Below, piece after piece: positions 1-8,370 of a stretch of 23,686 nucleotides of DNA. Both the position numbers and the translations under genes were made by a program. The notes below the pieces were generated by a model. The model was not told the origin of the DNA and searched no databases. It was given only the letters and a program-made list of their open reading frames with translations. The stretch's first letter is position 1. Each line of letters opens with the position of its first letter. Source of the DNA: CAKOSP01 sp964371745 (GTDB lineage: Bacteria; Bacillota_I; Bacilli_A; RF39; UBA660); contig CAYJNS010000008.1 in the NCBI GenBank assembly GCA_964371745.1, positions 1 through 23,686 of the forward strand, read 5' to 3'.

Positions 1-165
1 GTTATTTCGATAGAAGTAGATAAAAAAGATACTAAGAAAATGAGTAAAAAAGATATTAAAATTATGTTTGAAAAACTAGAAGATGAAATGAAGGAAGCTG
101 CTAGAGTAATGGATTTTGAAAGAGCAATGGAACTTCGTGATATTTTACTAGAAATGAAAAGATAA
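1..165 (+). CDS. uvrB: UvrABC system protein B, C-terminal end (partial)
   Basis: The first 54 codons read in frame from base 1 and stop at TAA 163-165. The peptide ends in a UVR motif: KLEDEMKEAARVMDFERAME followed by LRDILLEMKR, which is the coiled-coil UvrC-binding hairpin at the end of UvrB in nucleotide excision repair. The same motif also occurs in UvrC and in the ClpC adaptor McsA. A position at the extreme C-terminus after a short lysine-rich linker fits UvrB best. The helicase domains lie outside the window, so the assignment rests on this tail alone. Confidence 0.72.
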   Translation, partial: VISIEVDKKDTKKMSKKDIKIMFEKLEDEMKEAARVMDFERAMELRDILLEMKR

Positions 166-172
166 TTATGAT
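144..172 (+). promoter_or_regulatory. Possible promoter of the pyrophosphatase gene
   Basis: TTTACT (144-149) and TATGAT (167-172) are 17 bp apart, and the ATG at 200 follows about 28 bp later. The -35 lies inside the end of uvrB. In such AT-rich DNA chance matches are common, so this is tentative. Confidence 0.35.
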
Positions 173-199
173 AAAATAAATATGATAGGGTGATTAGTA

Positions 200-1822
200 A
201 TGCAAAAAACATATATATTTGGACATAGAAATCCTGATACGGATAGTGTGTGTTCTACAATTGCTCTTGCTCACTTGAAAAAAGAGCAAGGCTATGAAGT
301 AATTCCTAAAATACTTAGTGATATAAATAAAGAAACTAAATATGTACTTGATTATTTTAATGTAGAAAAACCAGAATATTTAAATGATGTAAAAATAAGA
401 ATAAAAGATATAAAATATGAAAAAAAATTATTTATAAAAGAAGAGGCATCTATACTAGATGCTTATGATAAAATGTTTTTAAATCATACAACTGCAATAC
501 CTATTGTAAATGATAATAAATTATTAACTGGATATGTAACACTTAAAGAAATAGCTAAGTACTTAGTATCTGCAGATAAACAAATTATTAAAACAACTTC
601 TAAAAATATAATAAGAACTTTAAAAGCAGAAATATTAACTGAAATAGAAGATTATATAGAAGGAAGAGTAATTGTAGCTGGTATTAATACAAGTGATTTT
701 AATGATTTAATTGAACTTGATGAATCTAGTATAGTAGTTGTAGGAAATCGTCCTAAAATACTTAATTATGCAATAGATTCAAATGTAGCACTTATTATTT
801 TAACTTATGGAAGTATTATAGATAAAAAATTAATTGCAAAAGCTAAAAAGAATAATATACCTATTATTATAACAGAGCTGGATAGTTTTAATATTGCTAA
901 TAAGATTGGTCTATCTAATTATATAAGTTATATTAATATAAATTACAACCCTGTTGTAGTTCATGATGAAGATTATTATTTTGAATTTAAAGAACAAATC
1001 CATAAAAAAAATCATACAAATTATCCTGTATTAAATAAAAAGGGTGAATGTTTAGGCCTCTTAAGAGTTACTGGTAGTAATTCATTTAATAAAAGAAAAG
1101 TTATTTTAGTGGACCATAATGCATTTGATCAAACAGTTGTAGGTATAGAAGAATCTGAAATACTTGAAATTATTGATCACCATAATTTAGGTGCAATGGG
1201 AACTAATTTACCAATTAGTTTTAGAAGTATGCCAGTAGGTTCTACAGCTACAATTATTTATAAATTATATTTAGAAAGTAAAGTAGTTATTCCAAAAGAT
1301 ATTGCTGGACTTTTACTATCAGCAATTATATCAGATACTTTATTATTTACAAGTCCAACAACTACTGAGGTAGATAAAGATTCTGCAGAAAAGTTATCTA
1401 AACTAGCAAAAGTAAATTTAGAAAAATATGGAATTGATATGCTAAAAGCAGGTAGTGCTATAGAAAACATGAGTATTAAAGACATTGTATATAATGACTA
1501 TAAATCATATAATTTAGGGAAAAAACAACTTGGTATATCTGTTGTTAATACTATGGATTTTGATACCTTTGTTCCTAAAATAGATGAAATAGTTGATTAT
1601 TTAAATCAAAAAAAAGAAATGGGTTATGATATATCAGTGATGTTTGTTACAGATATAATAAAAAATGGTTCTTATATTATATATGATGAATCATCTAGTC
1701 AAATTCTTAAGGAAAGTTTTGGGTTAAAGGAAATATATCAAGGAATATTTGTTGAAAATTTAGTATCTAGAAAAAAACAAATGCTACCAAATATTTTAGA
1801 AACTTATGGTATAACAAATTAA
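200..1822 (+). CDS. ppaC: Manganese-dependent inorganic pyrophosphatase with CBS and DRTGG regulatory domains
   Basis: This is a family II (DHH-type) pyrophosphatase that hydrolyses pyrophosphate to phosphate in the cytoplasm and so pulls biosynthetic reactions forward. The N-terminal metal-binding motif GHRNPDTDS is at residues 8-16. The VDHN and IDHHN motifs and the C-terminal DHHA2-like domain follow after about residue 300. Plain family II enzymes are about 310 residues; the extra 230 or so here (roughly 70-300) fit the CBS-DRTGG-CBS insert known from clostridial enzymes, which is inhibited or activated by adenine nucleotides. The insert includes SILDAYDKMFLNHTTAIPIV, typical of a CBS half. 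The start has AGGGTGAT at 187-194. The next gene starts 14 bp downstream, so the two are probably co-transcribed. Confidence 0.9.
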   Translation: MQKTYIFGHRNPDTDSVCSTIALAHLKKEQGYEVIPKILSDINKETKYVLDYFNVEKPEYLNDVKIRIKDIKYEKKLFIKEEASILDAYDKMFLNHTTAIPIVNDNKLLTGYVTLKEIAKYLVSADKQIIKTTSKNIIRTLKAEILTEIEDYIEGRVIVAGINTSDFNDLIELDESSIVVVGNRPKILNYAIDSNVALIILTYGSIIDKKLIAKAKKNNIPIIITELDSFNIANKIGLSNYISYININYNPVVVHDEDYYFEFKEQIHKKNHTNYPVLNKKGECLGLLRVTGSNSFNKRKVILVDHNAFDQTVVGIEESEILEIIDHHNLGAMGTNLPISFRSMPVGSTATIIYKLYLESKVVIPKDIAGLLLSAIISDTLLFTSPTTTEVDKDSAEKLSKLAKVNLEKYGIDMLKAGSAIENMSIKDIVYNDYKSYNLGKKQLGISVVNTMDFDTFVPKIDEIVDYLNQKKEMGYDISVMFVTDIIKNGSYIIYDESSSQILKESFGLKEIYQGIFVENLVSRKKQMLPNILETYGITN

Positions 1823-1836
1823 AATTAGAGGATGTA

Positions 1837-3197
1837 ATGGAAGAATATATTAAAATAATAAATAGTTTTGGAAATGTTTATAATATAGATAAATTAACAG
1901 ATGAAATAGATCGTTTAGGTTTAGATATAAATATTGAAGGAATATTGGAATTTAATGGAACAAGTAAAGAATTTATATCAATTTTAAGTTTATATCAAAA
2001 AGAATTAATAGAAATAATTACAAAAGATGTAGAAAGTAATGAACTAATTTTTAAAGATCATGAAAATTTTATTAGAAAAGATTTTGGCTTTGACTCAATA
2101 GATTTTGATAAAATAATTAAATCTATGATAGATAGTACAATTAAATTAAATTTATTTGAAAAAACGCCAAAATTATAATATTAACTAAAATAGCTAATTT
2201 AATAAAAACTTTTAGTTATAATAGATTAATAAATGATAAAATTTCTATTATTAATATAATAAAATTAGGTTACTTTGATGAAAATAATTGTTTATCAAAA
2301 GAACTAGATGAAAATGATAAAGAAATAATTAATAATTTTGGAATTGATTTTGCACTTTTATTTAAAAATTATTATTTTATGAAAGAAAGATTATTTTTAT
2401 TATTAAAGATATTAGATGACAAAGAGTTAATTAGTGATGCGGAAAGTTTAATTAATGATTGTGCTATATTTGAAAAAATGTTGTTAGAGAAAAATGAAAA
2501 TACAATAGAAATGTTAAATAATATATATTTGAAATATAAGCAATTAAATCGCATTAGTATAATTAAAGGAATTTCAGAAGACAAATTTAAACTTGTTCAT
2601 TTTTTAGCAAATAATACAAATACTTTTGATAGTAAGAAGAATACTGAATTAAAATGGGCTGCTAAAGAAAAGGTAAAACAAATTTCAAATGAAAAAGAAC
2701 GTAATATATTGTATAATCAAATAGAAGAATCTTTGCAACATCCAGAGGATTTGTTTATTAGAGTTCCTATGAAAAGCGTAGTAACTTCAAGTAGGTTAAG
2801 AAAAATTATTACACCAGAAAATTTAAATTTATCGTGTAGCATAATATCTCAAAGGAATATTAATACACATTTAAATAGGAATGTAGGAATAGGATTTATC
2901 AAATTACCAGTTGATAATATATCTATGATAACAAAAAATTATAATAATTTTATAATTGATTATAGCTTTGAAAATCACGAATATAATTTAGGTAATATTA
3001 TGGAAAAAGATGGTTCAATCTCGATGAATGAAGTTATAATTAATACTCAAAATGTAAAAGCCGATTATGTAGTCTTATTATCTGAATATGGCTCTATAAA
3101 ACCTGCAGATAGAATTCAAGCAGAAAAAATTAGTAATAGATTAAATATTCCGATAGTGATTTTAGAAAAAACTAAATCTTATGAAAATATAAAATAA
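1837..3197 (+). pseudogene. Unrecognised protein gene, split by a one-base frameshift
   Basis: The first frame runs from ATG 1837 to a stop at 2176-2178 (113 aa). A second frame is open from 2160 to 3197 and includes a 272-aa stretch from ATG 2379. The region 2160-2379 translates smoothly in the second frame (ILTKIANLIKTFSYNRL and onward) with the same composition, and ATG 2379 has no good ribosome site. The two parts are therefore best read as one gene of about 453 residues, broken in the A-run 2159-2164. Adding one A restores the frame as E-K-N-A-K-I. I do not recognise the family. It is mostly helical and lysine/asparagine-rich. The C-terminus (DYVVLLSEYGSIKPADRIQA, then NIPIVILEK) looks like the end of an alpha/beta domain. 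It lies 14 bp behind ppaC and ends at a terminator. Sequencing error, real decay or poly(A) slippage are all possible. Confidence 0.7.
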
Positions 3198-3202
3198 TAA
3201 AA

Positions 3203-3232
3203 AAATACAGGAATTTCCTGTATTTATTTTTT
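3203..3232. terminator. Bidirectional intrinsic terminator between convergent genes
   Basis: AAATACAGGA (3203-3212) and TCCTGTATTT (3216-3225) form a perfect 10-bp stem with a 3-nt loop. An A-run lies on the left and a T-run on the right, so it can end transcription from both sides. Its right arm includes the last bases of the minus-strand FAD gene (stop 3224-3226). Confidence 0.85.
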
Positions 3233-4597
3233 TAATATATCATTAGCAGCAACTAAACCTGTAGCAGCAGCAGCAACTATATTACCAGCTTTACCAGCGC
3301 CATCACCAATAAAGTAAATATTATGATTTTTAAGTTTAAAATTATTATCTGTTTCAATTTCATTAGAGAAAAATTTTATTTCTGGTCCATAAAGAAGTGT
3401 TTCACCATTATTAACTCCTGGTATAATTTTATCTAACGTTTCAAGACCTTCTAAAATATTTATTATTATTCTATGAGGAAGAACTAAAGCAAGATCTCCT
3501 GCAACAACATCTTTAAGAGTCGGTTCTATAAAACCTTTATCTATTCTGGAAAGAGTTGATCTTCTTCCTGATCTTAAATCTTTTAATGACTGAACAATAG
3601 GTTTTCCGTCTCCTAAAGTATTTGCAATCTTAGCAATCGATTCTCCATATTCACGAGTATTAGTAACTGGCTCTGTTAAACTTACCTTTGAAATAAAAGC
3701 AAAATTTGAATTATTTGACTTTATATCTTTAAGAGCATGTCCGTTAACGCATATATATCCATTATAATTTTCTTTTGCAACAAAACCTCCAGGATTAGTA
3801 CAAAAAGTTCTAATTTCATCACTATAAGTATTAGTTTTAATAAAGATAGTAGGATCATATATAGTATCAGTAATTTCTTTTAAAATTTCTTTTCTTACCT
3901 CAACTCTAACTCCAATTTCAATACTTTGTGATATATAAGGTATGTTAAAGTCATTAGCAATTTTTTGTACCCATTTAGCACCAGTTCTACCAGCACCAAT
4001 AATTACTTTTTTAGCTTTATATTTTTCTTTCTTAGAAATAAGTTCATAACCATTTTTTTCTTCTATAATATCAGTTATATCCACATTTTCTAAAAGAGTT
4101 ACATTTTTCTTTTTTAAATAATCACAAAAACCTTTAATATATCCAGGTAATTTATCACTTCCTAAGTGTTTTTGTTTAATTATTAATAAATTAGCCCCAT
4201 GTTTAGCAACCGCATTACCAATTTGTTTTGCTTTATCCATATTAGTAGGATAAACATCAGCATCCATATTAAATTCATTAAATATCTTTTCAGATTCATC
4301 AATTAATTTATTTGCATCACTTATACTCATATATTTATAAAGATCAGTTTTTCCTAGTTTAGGTATAAAATTAAGTTTCCCATCAGAGAATGTACCAGCA
4401 CCTCCATAACCTGATAAAATACCACAAGGATTACAGTTTACACACTTATTTCCATTAGTTTTCATAGGGCAAATTCGATTTTCTGGTAGCTTTCCTTTAT
4501 CAAGTAATAAAATTTTTATATTTTTATTTTCATTAACTAATTTATAGGCAGCAAATAATCCTGCAGGACCAGCTCCTATAATTACAACATCATACAT
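3224..4597 (-). CDS. FAD-dependent oxidoreductase of the COG2509 type
   Basis: The 457-aa protein opens with MYDVVIIGAGPAGLFAAYKL, a GxGxxG dinucleotide-binding fold. A cysteine cluster at residues 43, 52, 55 and 58 (CPM...CVNCNPC) is followed by GYGGAGTFSDGKL. This combination matches the 'uncharacterised FAD-dependent dehydrogenase' family COG2509, whose substrate is unknown to me. The C-terminal GDGAGKAGNIVAAAATG is the usual second FAD contact. The start is set by the ribosome site: on the minus strand GGAGG (4602-4606) lies 5 nt before the ATG at 4597. An in-frame ATG at 4609 overlaps that site and is unlikely to be used. The gene stands alone, convergent with the broken gene upstream and divergent from the next. 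Confidence 0.85.
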   Translation of the reverse strand: MYDVVIIGAGPAGLFAAYKLVNENKNIKILLLDKGKLPENRICPMKTNGNKCVNCNPCGILSGYGGAGTFSDGKLNFIPKLGKTDLYKYMSISDANKLIDESEKIFNEFNMDADVYPTNMDKAKQIGNAVAKHGANLLIIKQKHLGSDKLPGYIKGFCDYLKKKNVTLLENVDITDIIEEKNGYELISKKEKYKAKKVIIGAGRTGAKWVQKIANDFNIPYISQSIEIGVRVEVRKEILKEITDTIYDPTIFIKTNTYSDEIRTFCTNPGGFVAKENYNGYICVNGHALKDIKSNNSNFAFISKVSLTEPVTNTREYGESIAKIANTLGDGKPIVQSLKDLRSGRRSTLSRIDKGFIEPTLKDVVAGDLALVLPHRIIINILEGLETLDKIIPGVNNGETLLYGPEIKFFSNEIETDNNFKLKNHNIYFIGDGAGKAGNIVAAAATGLVAANDILKK

Positions 4598-4614
4598 ATT
4601 AACCTCCATAACTA

Positions 4615-4641
4615 ATTATAACACGGATTTAAAAAAATCAA
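4615..4641 (-). promoter_or_regulatory. Likely promoter of the FAD oxidoreductase gene
   Basis: On the minus strand TTGATT (4636-4641) and TATAAT (4615-4620) are separated by 15 bp. The spacing is short, but the -10 is a perfect match and lies just upstream of the start at 4597, implying a very short leader. Confidence 0.45.
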
Positions 4642-4650
4642 GTATTTTTA

Positions 4651-4678
4651 TTGACATATTATTTAAACGTAGTATAAT
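4651..4678 (+). promoter_or_regulatory. Consensus sigma-70-type promoter
   Basis: TTGACA (4651-4656) and TATAAT (4673-4678) are both perfect matches, 16 bp apart, and lie 25 bp before the ATG at 4704. This is one of the strongest-looking promoters in the window. Confidence 0.8.
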
Positions 4679-4703
4679 AGCAGTTCAAGGGAGAGGAAAA
4701 AAT

Positions 4704-5186
4704 ATGGGATATAATAATAGTGTTTTACATGATAGTGAATGTAAAGTAAATTCATCAGTTAATATGAATAATTATTTATTTGTTAAAGATATAGTAAAAT
4801 TTATCTTAGCTAAGAAAGGTATTTGTTATGAATGTTTTATGAAGCATTTTAATTTCAGTGAGCTAGATTTAGCTAATATGTTTGTTTATAGCTGTGATGA
4901 AGATGAATTTTTCTTTGAATTAACAATTAATTTATTATTAACTAATAATTATGACTTAGAGGATATAAATCAAAACAAATGCTTTAAAAGAAAATATTTT
5001 CAAAATTTACCATTATTAGCTGAATACAATAATGAAATTTTAGAAAATACAGAGATGCTTGATTCAATGACTTTAATTGATTTTGATACATATGCTAGTA
5101 TGCAAGCAAAATTATTTGCAATGGAAATGGCATATCAAGATATTACAAGAGGAACGAGTTCAGCGTATATTAATGAAAGAAAATAA
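4704..5186 (+). CDS. Hypothetical protein, 160 aa
   Basis: I do not recognise this protein. It has no signal peptide or membrane segment. It is rich in acidic and aromatic residues and has six cysteines (for example KKGICYECFMKHF near residues 37-49), without a regular zinc-ribbon spacing. The sequence looks mostly helical. The gene is a single-gene unit: a consensus promoter at 4651-4678, GGGAGAGG about 7 nt before the ATG, and a terminator starting 5 bp after the stop. A near-perfect promoter for a small orphan gene suggests steady or high expression (inference). Confidence 0.75.
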   Translation: MGYNNSVLHDSECKVNSSVNMNNYLFVKDIVKFILAKKGICYECFMKHFNFSELDLANMFVYSCDEDEFFFELTINLLLTNNYDLEDINQNKCFKRKYFQNLPLLAEYNNEILENTEMLDSMTLIDFDTYASMQAKLFAMEMAYQDITRGTSSAYINERK

Positions 5187-5190
5187 AAAA

Positions 5191-5220
5191 AACAGGAATT
5201 TAAAACTCCTGTTATTTTTT
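5191..5220. terminator. Intrinsic terminator, probably bidirectional
   Basis: AACAGGA (5191-5197) pairs with TCCTGTT (5207-5213) around a 9-nt loop, with A-tracts before and a T-tract 5215-5220 after. It sits 3' of both the orphan gene (+) and tRNA-Met (-). Confidence 0.75.
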
Positions 5221-5221
5221 A

Positions 5222-5298
5222 TGGTAGCGACGGAGGGATTCGAACCCACGACCTACCGGGTATGAACCGGTTGCTCTAGCCAACTGAGCTACATCGCC
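5222..5298 (-). tRNA. tRNA-Met (anticodon CAT), elongator type
   Basis: On the minus strand the gene runs from GGCGATG at 5298 to an encoded CCA at 5222-5224 (77 nt). The acceptor arms GGCGATG and CGTCGCT pair, with one G-T pair at the end. The D-arm GTAGCTCAGTTGGCTAGAGC and the T-arm with GGTTCGAATCC are standard. The loop TTCATAC gives anticodon CAT (5262-5264 on the plus strand). The G1 start, the acceptor stem and the overall sequence closely follow the Bacillus elongator tRNA-Met rather than initiator tRNA. Confidence 0.93.
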
Positions 5299-5318
5299 AT
5301 AATTTGTTGCGTGAATAA

Positions 5319-5347
5319 ATTATAACAAAATTTTTTTTAAATTGCAA
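5319..5347 (-). promoter_or_regulatory. Promoter of tRNA-Met
   Basis: Read on the minus strand: TTGCAA (5342-5347), 17 bp, then TATAAT (5319-5324), preceded by TG to give an extended -10 (TGTTATAAT). It lies about 20 bp upstream of the tRNA. The -35 hexamer is its own reverse complement and is shared with the opposite promoter. Confidence 0.7.
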
Positions 5348-5370
5348 GTTTTTATAACTTGTGATATAAT
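5342..5370 (+). promoter_or_regulatory. Promoter of the thioredoxin-like gene
   Basis: TTGCAA (5342-5347), 17 bp, then TATAAT (5365-5370) with an extended -10 (TGATATAAT). The ATG is 20 bp downstream. It uses the same TTGCAA as the divergent tRNA promoter. Confidence 0.7.
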
Positions 5371-5390
5371 TTTTTTAGGATGTGATATAA

Positions 5391-6137
5391 ATGGAAAAGA
5401 AAAATAAGGTATTTTTAATTGTAACAATTATATGTACAGCTCTAGTTTTAGCAGTATGTATATTTTCAATAATTAATAATGATAATAAAAAGGTAGAAGA
5501 AGAAACTAAAGAAAATAATAGTGATATAGCAAAATTTCAAGACGAATATGAAAGTTTAAATGGCTTACCTAGAGAAGGATCGGATAATATCATGATTGAT
5601 TTAGATATTAATGATAATTTAGAAGTTTATTATAAAACTGATGAAGAAATTGTTGATGTTTTAAATGATGAAAAAGCAATAATATATTTTGGCTTTGAAG
5701 ATTGTCCTTGGTGTAGAGCAATGTTAGAAGAGTTTTCTAATGCCTTAACTGATAATAATCAAGAGTTATATTATTTAAGTATTAAAGATATAAGAAATAG
5801 ATTTGAAGTAGAAGATGATGAAGCGGTAGAAACTACTAAGGGGACAGATGCCTATTATGACATGTTAGATATTTTAGGTGATGATTTACCTGATTATATT
5901 GTAACAGATGAAGATGATGAAGAGTATGATACAGATATGCAAAGAATATATGCGCCTACTATAGTTGCTATAGATAAAGGTGAAGTTATTGAAGTATTTT
6001 CTCCGGGATCAGATTACATAGGTGATGATCCATATGAAGAACTTTCAAAAAATCAAAGATTAAATTTATATGAAAAGTTTGATCAGTTAATTATGGATTT
6101 TAAAAGTAATCCTTGTGAAACAGACGAAGCTTGTTAA
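5391..6137 (+). CDS. Membrane-anchored thioredoxin-like protein
   Basis: The 248-aa protein has a positively charged start (MEKKNKV), one membrane segment at about residues 7-28, and then an acidic, soluble part that should face outside the cell. A thioredoxin-type active site lies at FEDCPWCRAM, with Cys105 and Cys108 in a CxxC. The rest of the domain holds long Asp/Glu-rich stretches and a PTIVAIDKGEVIEVF strand region, where thioredoxins have their cis-proline segment (APT here). It is probably an extracytoplasmic thiol oxidoreductase, related to the loosely defined bacteriocin-accessory thioredoxins; the partner is unknown. The C-terminus adds two more cysteines (NPCETDEAC). It is first in a run with the next membrane protein and scpAB. 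Confidence 0.75.
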   Translation: MEKKNKVFLIVTIICTALVLAVCIFSIINNDNKKVEEETKENNSDIAKFQDEYESLNGLPREGSDNIMIDLDINDNLEVYYKTDEEIVDVLNDEKAIIYFGFEDCPWCRAMLEEFSNALTDNNQELYYLSIKDIRNRFEVEDDEAVETTKGTDAYYDMLDILGDDLPDYIVTDEDDEEYDTDMQRIYAPTIVAIDKGEVIEVFSPGSDYIGDDPYEELSKNQRLNLYEKFDQLIMDFKSNPCETDEAC

Positions 6138-6159
6138 AAAATAAAAAGGTGATGCGATA

Positions 6160-7080
6160 ATGGCAAAAAAGAATAAAGGAAAAGTTGAAATAAAAGATTT
6201 AGAATTAACCCCAACTGTAATAGGTGAGATATCATCTAAAAAAAGTGGAGTTATTTTAACTATAGTTATGTTTATGATATTTTTAGCAGTTGTTATATTT
6301 TTGCCACAAATTACTGAATTTGTAGAAAATGGAATGTCATTTACACCACCAGTTGAAGAAACTCCTACTGTGCCTAATGTAAGTGATGATTTAAATAATG
6401 AAGAAGAAACATCAACTGCCGAAGATATGAAGTTCAATTTTACAAATGATTTAAAAATAACTAATGATTTATTTGTTTTAGATGAATTTGTAATTGATGA
6501 TAATGTATTGTCATTTAAAATATCAAATACAACTGCAGATACTCTTGATATTTCACAGTATAATTATTTTCTTTATTTATATAATAGTGAAGATGTACTT
6601 ATAAATATTATTACTTTAAATGACTATAAATTAACTGTTTCAACAGCTGAATATGTAAATTATTATTTAAGTGATGAAAATATAAGTTATATTACTTTAA
6701 ATGAAGTTAAAGAAGAAAATTACCCAGATGTTTCATTATTAAATAATACACTTACATGTATCTTAAATGAAAATAAATATACTTATATATTTGAAAACAA
6801 TTTATTAATAAAAGAAAGATTAGATGTAACAATAAATTCTAGTGTATTAGATTATAATATAAAATTGAGTGATTATACTAAAAGACAAACTGATTTAAGT
6901 TTAGTAACAGGTGTAAATTCACTTTTAACAACAAAAGAAGATGGTTTAAATTTTTATGAAGAATATGATTTAAATTTATATACTGGTACATTTTTAGATG
7001 AAAATTTAAATTATACTTTAAAGTCAACTGGAAAGGTAATTAATTTTGAAATAGAAGCTAGGGGTTATGATTGCAACTAA
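6160..7080 (+). CDS. Hypothetical membrane-anchored protein, 306 aa
   Basis: A charged N-terminus (MAKKNKGKVEIKDLEL) is followed by a single hydrophobic segment at about residues 29-50, a proline/threonine/glutamate-rich linker (PPVEETPTVPNVS) and a C-terminal domain of about 220 residues rich in beta-strand-forming residues. That domain is probably outside the cell. I do not recognise the family. AAAGGTGATG precedes the ATG. It lies 22 bp after the thioredoxin-like gene and 10 bp before scpA, so it is probably in the same operon. Pairing with an anchored thioredoxin suggests an envelope role, but its soluble part has only two cysteines (TCILN and the terminal YDCN). Confidence 0.7.
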   Translation: MAKKNKGKVEIKDLELTPTVIGEISSKKSGVILTIVMFMIFLAVVIFLPQITEFVENGMSFTPPVEETPTVPNVSDDLNNEEETSTAEDMKFNFTNDLKITNDLFVLDEFVIDDNVLSFKISNTTADTLDISQYNYFLYLYNSEDVLINIITLNDYKLTVSTAEYVNYYLSDENISYITLNEVKEENYPDVSLLNNTLTCILNENKYTYIFENNLLIKERLDVTINSSVLDYNIKLSDYTKRQTDLSLVTGVNSLLTTKEDGLNFYEEYDLNLYTGTFLDENLNYTLKSTGKVINFEIEARGYDCN

Positions 7081-7090
7081 GAGGTGAATA

Positions 7091-7807
7091 ATGAATTTAA
7101 CAATAAATGATTTTGAAGGTCCACTAGATTTACTTTTACATTTTGTAAAAACTGCTAAGATGGATATTTATGAAATAGATACTAGAGTAATAATTGATGA
7201 ATATATTACCTTTATTAATCAAATAGATAAAAAAGATTTAGAAAAAGCAAGTGAGTATTTAGTCATGGCTGCTGAGTTAATACATTTGAAAAGTAGAGTA
7301 TTAGTTAAAAGTGGTGATGAAGAAGAAGTTAGTGAATTTGAAATAAATAGTGAAGAAGATTTAAAAAATAAATTAATTGAATATGAAAAGTATAAATCTA
7401 TTTGCGATGAATTTAGAGTTTTTGAAGAAAATAGACAAGATTTTTATACTAAAATACCTGAAAATTTAAGTGATTATGAACAGATAAAAGAACAGACTTT
7501 AGATGTTAATTTAGATGATTTAGTAGAGGCTTTTATAAATCTTAAAAAAAGAGAAGATTTTGTAAAACCAATTAATACAAGAATTACTAAAAAAGAATTA
7601 AGTGTAGAAGATAAAGTTAATTATATAAATAGTGTAATTACTACTAGGAAAAATATTAAATTTGAGGATTTATTTTTAAATAATACTAAAGAAGAGTTAA
7701 TTGTAACATTTTTAGCTATTTTAACTATGTGTAAAGAAAAAGTTATAAAAATTAAACAAACCAATAATTTTGATGGTATATATATAGAAGGGAAACATAA
7801 TGAATAA
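7091..7807 (+). CDS. scpA: Segregation and condensation protein A (kleisin)
   Basis: The 238-aa protein starts NDFEGPLDLLLHFVKTAKMD, the hallmark N-terminal helix of ScpA, followed by EYLVMAAELIHLKSRVL, also diagnostic. ScpA bridges the SMC ATPase heads and binds ScpB, forming the condensin-like complex that compacts and separates origins. The length is usual for Bacillota (about 240). The C-terminal winged-helix region (KFEDLFLNNTKEELIVTFLA) is present, so the gene is complete. GAGGTGAATA leads into the ATG. It overlaps scpB by 8 bp, indicating translational coupling. Confidence 0.95.
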   Translation: MNLTINDFEGPLDLLLHFVKTAKMDIYEIDTRVIIDEYITFINQIDKKDLEKASEYLVMAAELIHLKSRVLVKSGDEEEVSEFEINSEEDLKNKLIEYEKYKSICDEFRVFEENRQDFYTKIPENLSDYEQIKEQTLDVNLDDLVEAFINLKKREDFVKPINTRITKKELSVEDKVNYINSVITTRKNIKFEDLFLNNTKEELIVTFLAILTMCKEKVIKIKQTNNFDGIYIEGKHNE

Positions 7808-8370
7808 ATTAGCAGTTCTTGAAGGTCTTTTATTCGCAGTAGGAGATGAGGGTTTAACTATTGATAAAATATGTGAAATTCTAGAAATTAATCATGAAGA
7901 ATGTAAAAGTTATTTAAAATCTTTAAGAGAAGAATATGAAAATGAAAATAGAGGTATTAGAATTTCTTTTTTAGGAGAAACTTTTAAACTTACAACTAAA
8001 AAAGAACATAAAGATTATTATCAAAAATTAATTTCTAACAGTAAATCTACAACGCTAAGTAATTCAAGTTTAGAAACACTTGCTATAATAGCATATAATC
8101 AACCGATTACTAGAATAGAAGTTAATGATTTAAGAGGAATAGATAGTGCATATATTATAAGAAAGTTACTGGCTAGAGATTTAATTAAAGTAAGTGGTAA
8201 GAGTAATTTACCAGGAAATCCTAATCTTTATAGAACTACAAGTGATTTTTTAGATTATTTTGGGTTATCATCAATAAGTGATTTACCTGAACTTAATATT
8301 ATTCAAAANNNNNNNNNNAAAAGTGGAAAATGAAAAAGAATTATTTACATCTATTTATAAAGAAAACTAA
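7800..8370 (+). CDS. scpB: Segregation and condensation protein B, interrupted by an assembly gap
   Basis: The N-terminal part (MNKLAVLEGLLFAVGDEGLT) and the second winged helix (LETLAIIAYNQPITRIEVND, then LRGIDSAYIIRKLLARDLIK) are typical ScpB; it dimerises and joins ScpA and SMC. The frame runs clean to about residue 169 and then meets ten N (8309-8318). After the gap the bases in a different frame read KVENEKELFTSIYKEN and stop at TAA 8368-8370, a plausible ScpB tail. This gives about 190 residues, the usual length. The stop at 8331-8333, reached by reading straight through the N run, is an artefact if the gap length is arbitrary. That the tail belongs to the same gene is inference. Confidence 0.88.
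8309..8318. other. Assembly gap of ten N
   Basis: Ten ambiguous bases interrupt scpB. The coding frames on the two sides do not match across exactly ten bases, so the true gap length is probably not 10. Confidence 0.97.

Noticed and set aside
2159..2165. Programmed -1 frameshift heptamer A AAA AAC
   Set aside because: The seven bases are present, but the upstream gene is read in a different register (GAA AAA ACG), so it is not a canonical slippery site.
4598..4609. Upstream ATG at 4609 for the FAD oxidoreductase
   Set aside because: It overlaps the GGAGG site that serves the ATG at 4597, where the conserved N-terminus begins.
5077..5265. Plus-strand open frame running into tRNA-Met
   Set aside because: It overlaps the orphan gene in another frame and continues through a terminator and antisense tRNA; the translation is that of tRNA sequence.
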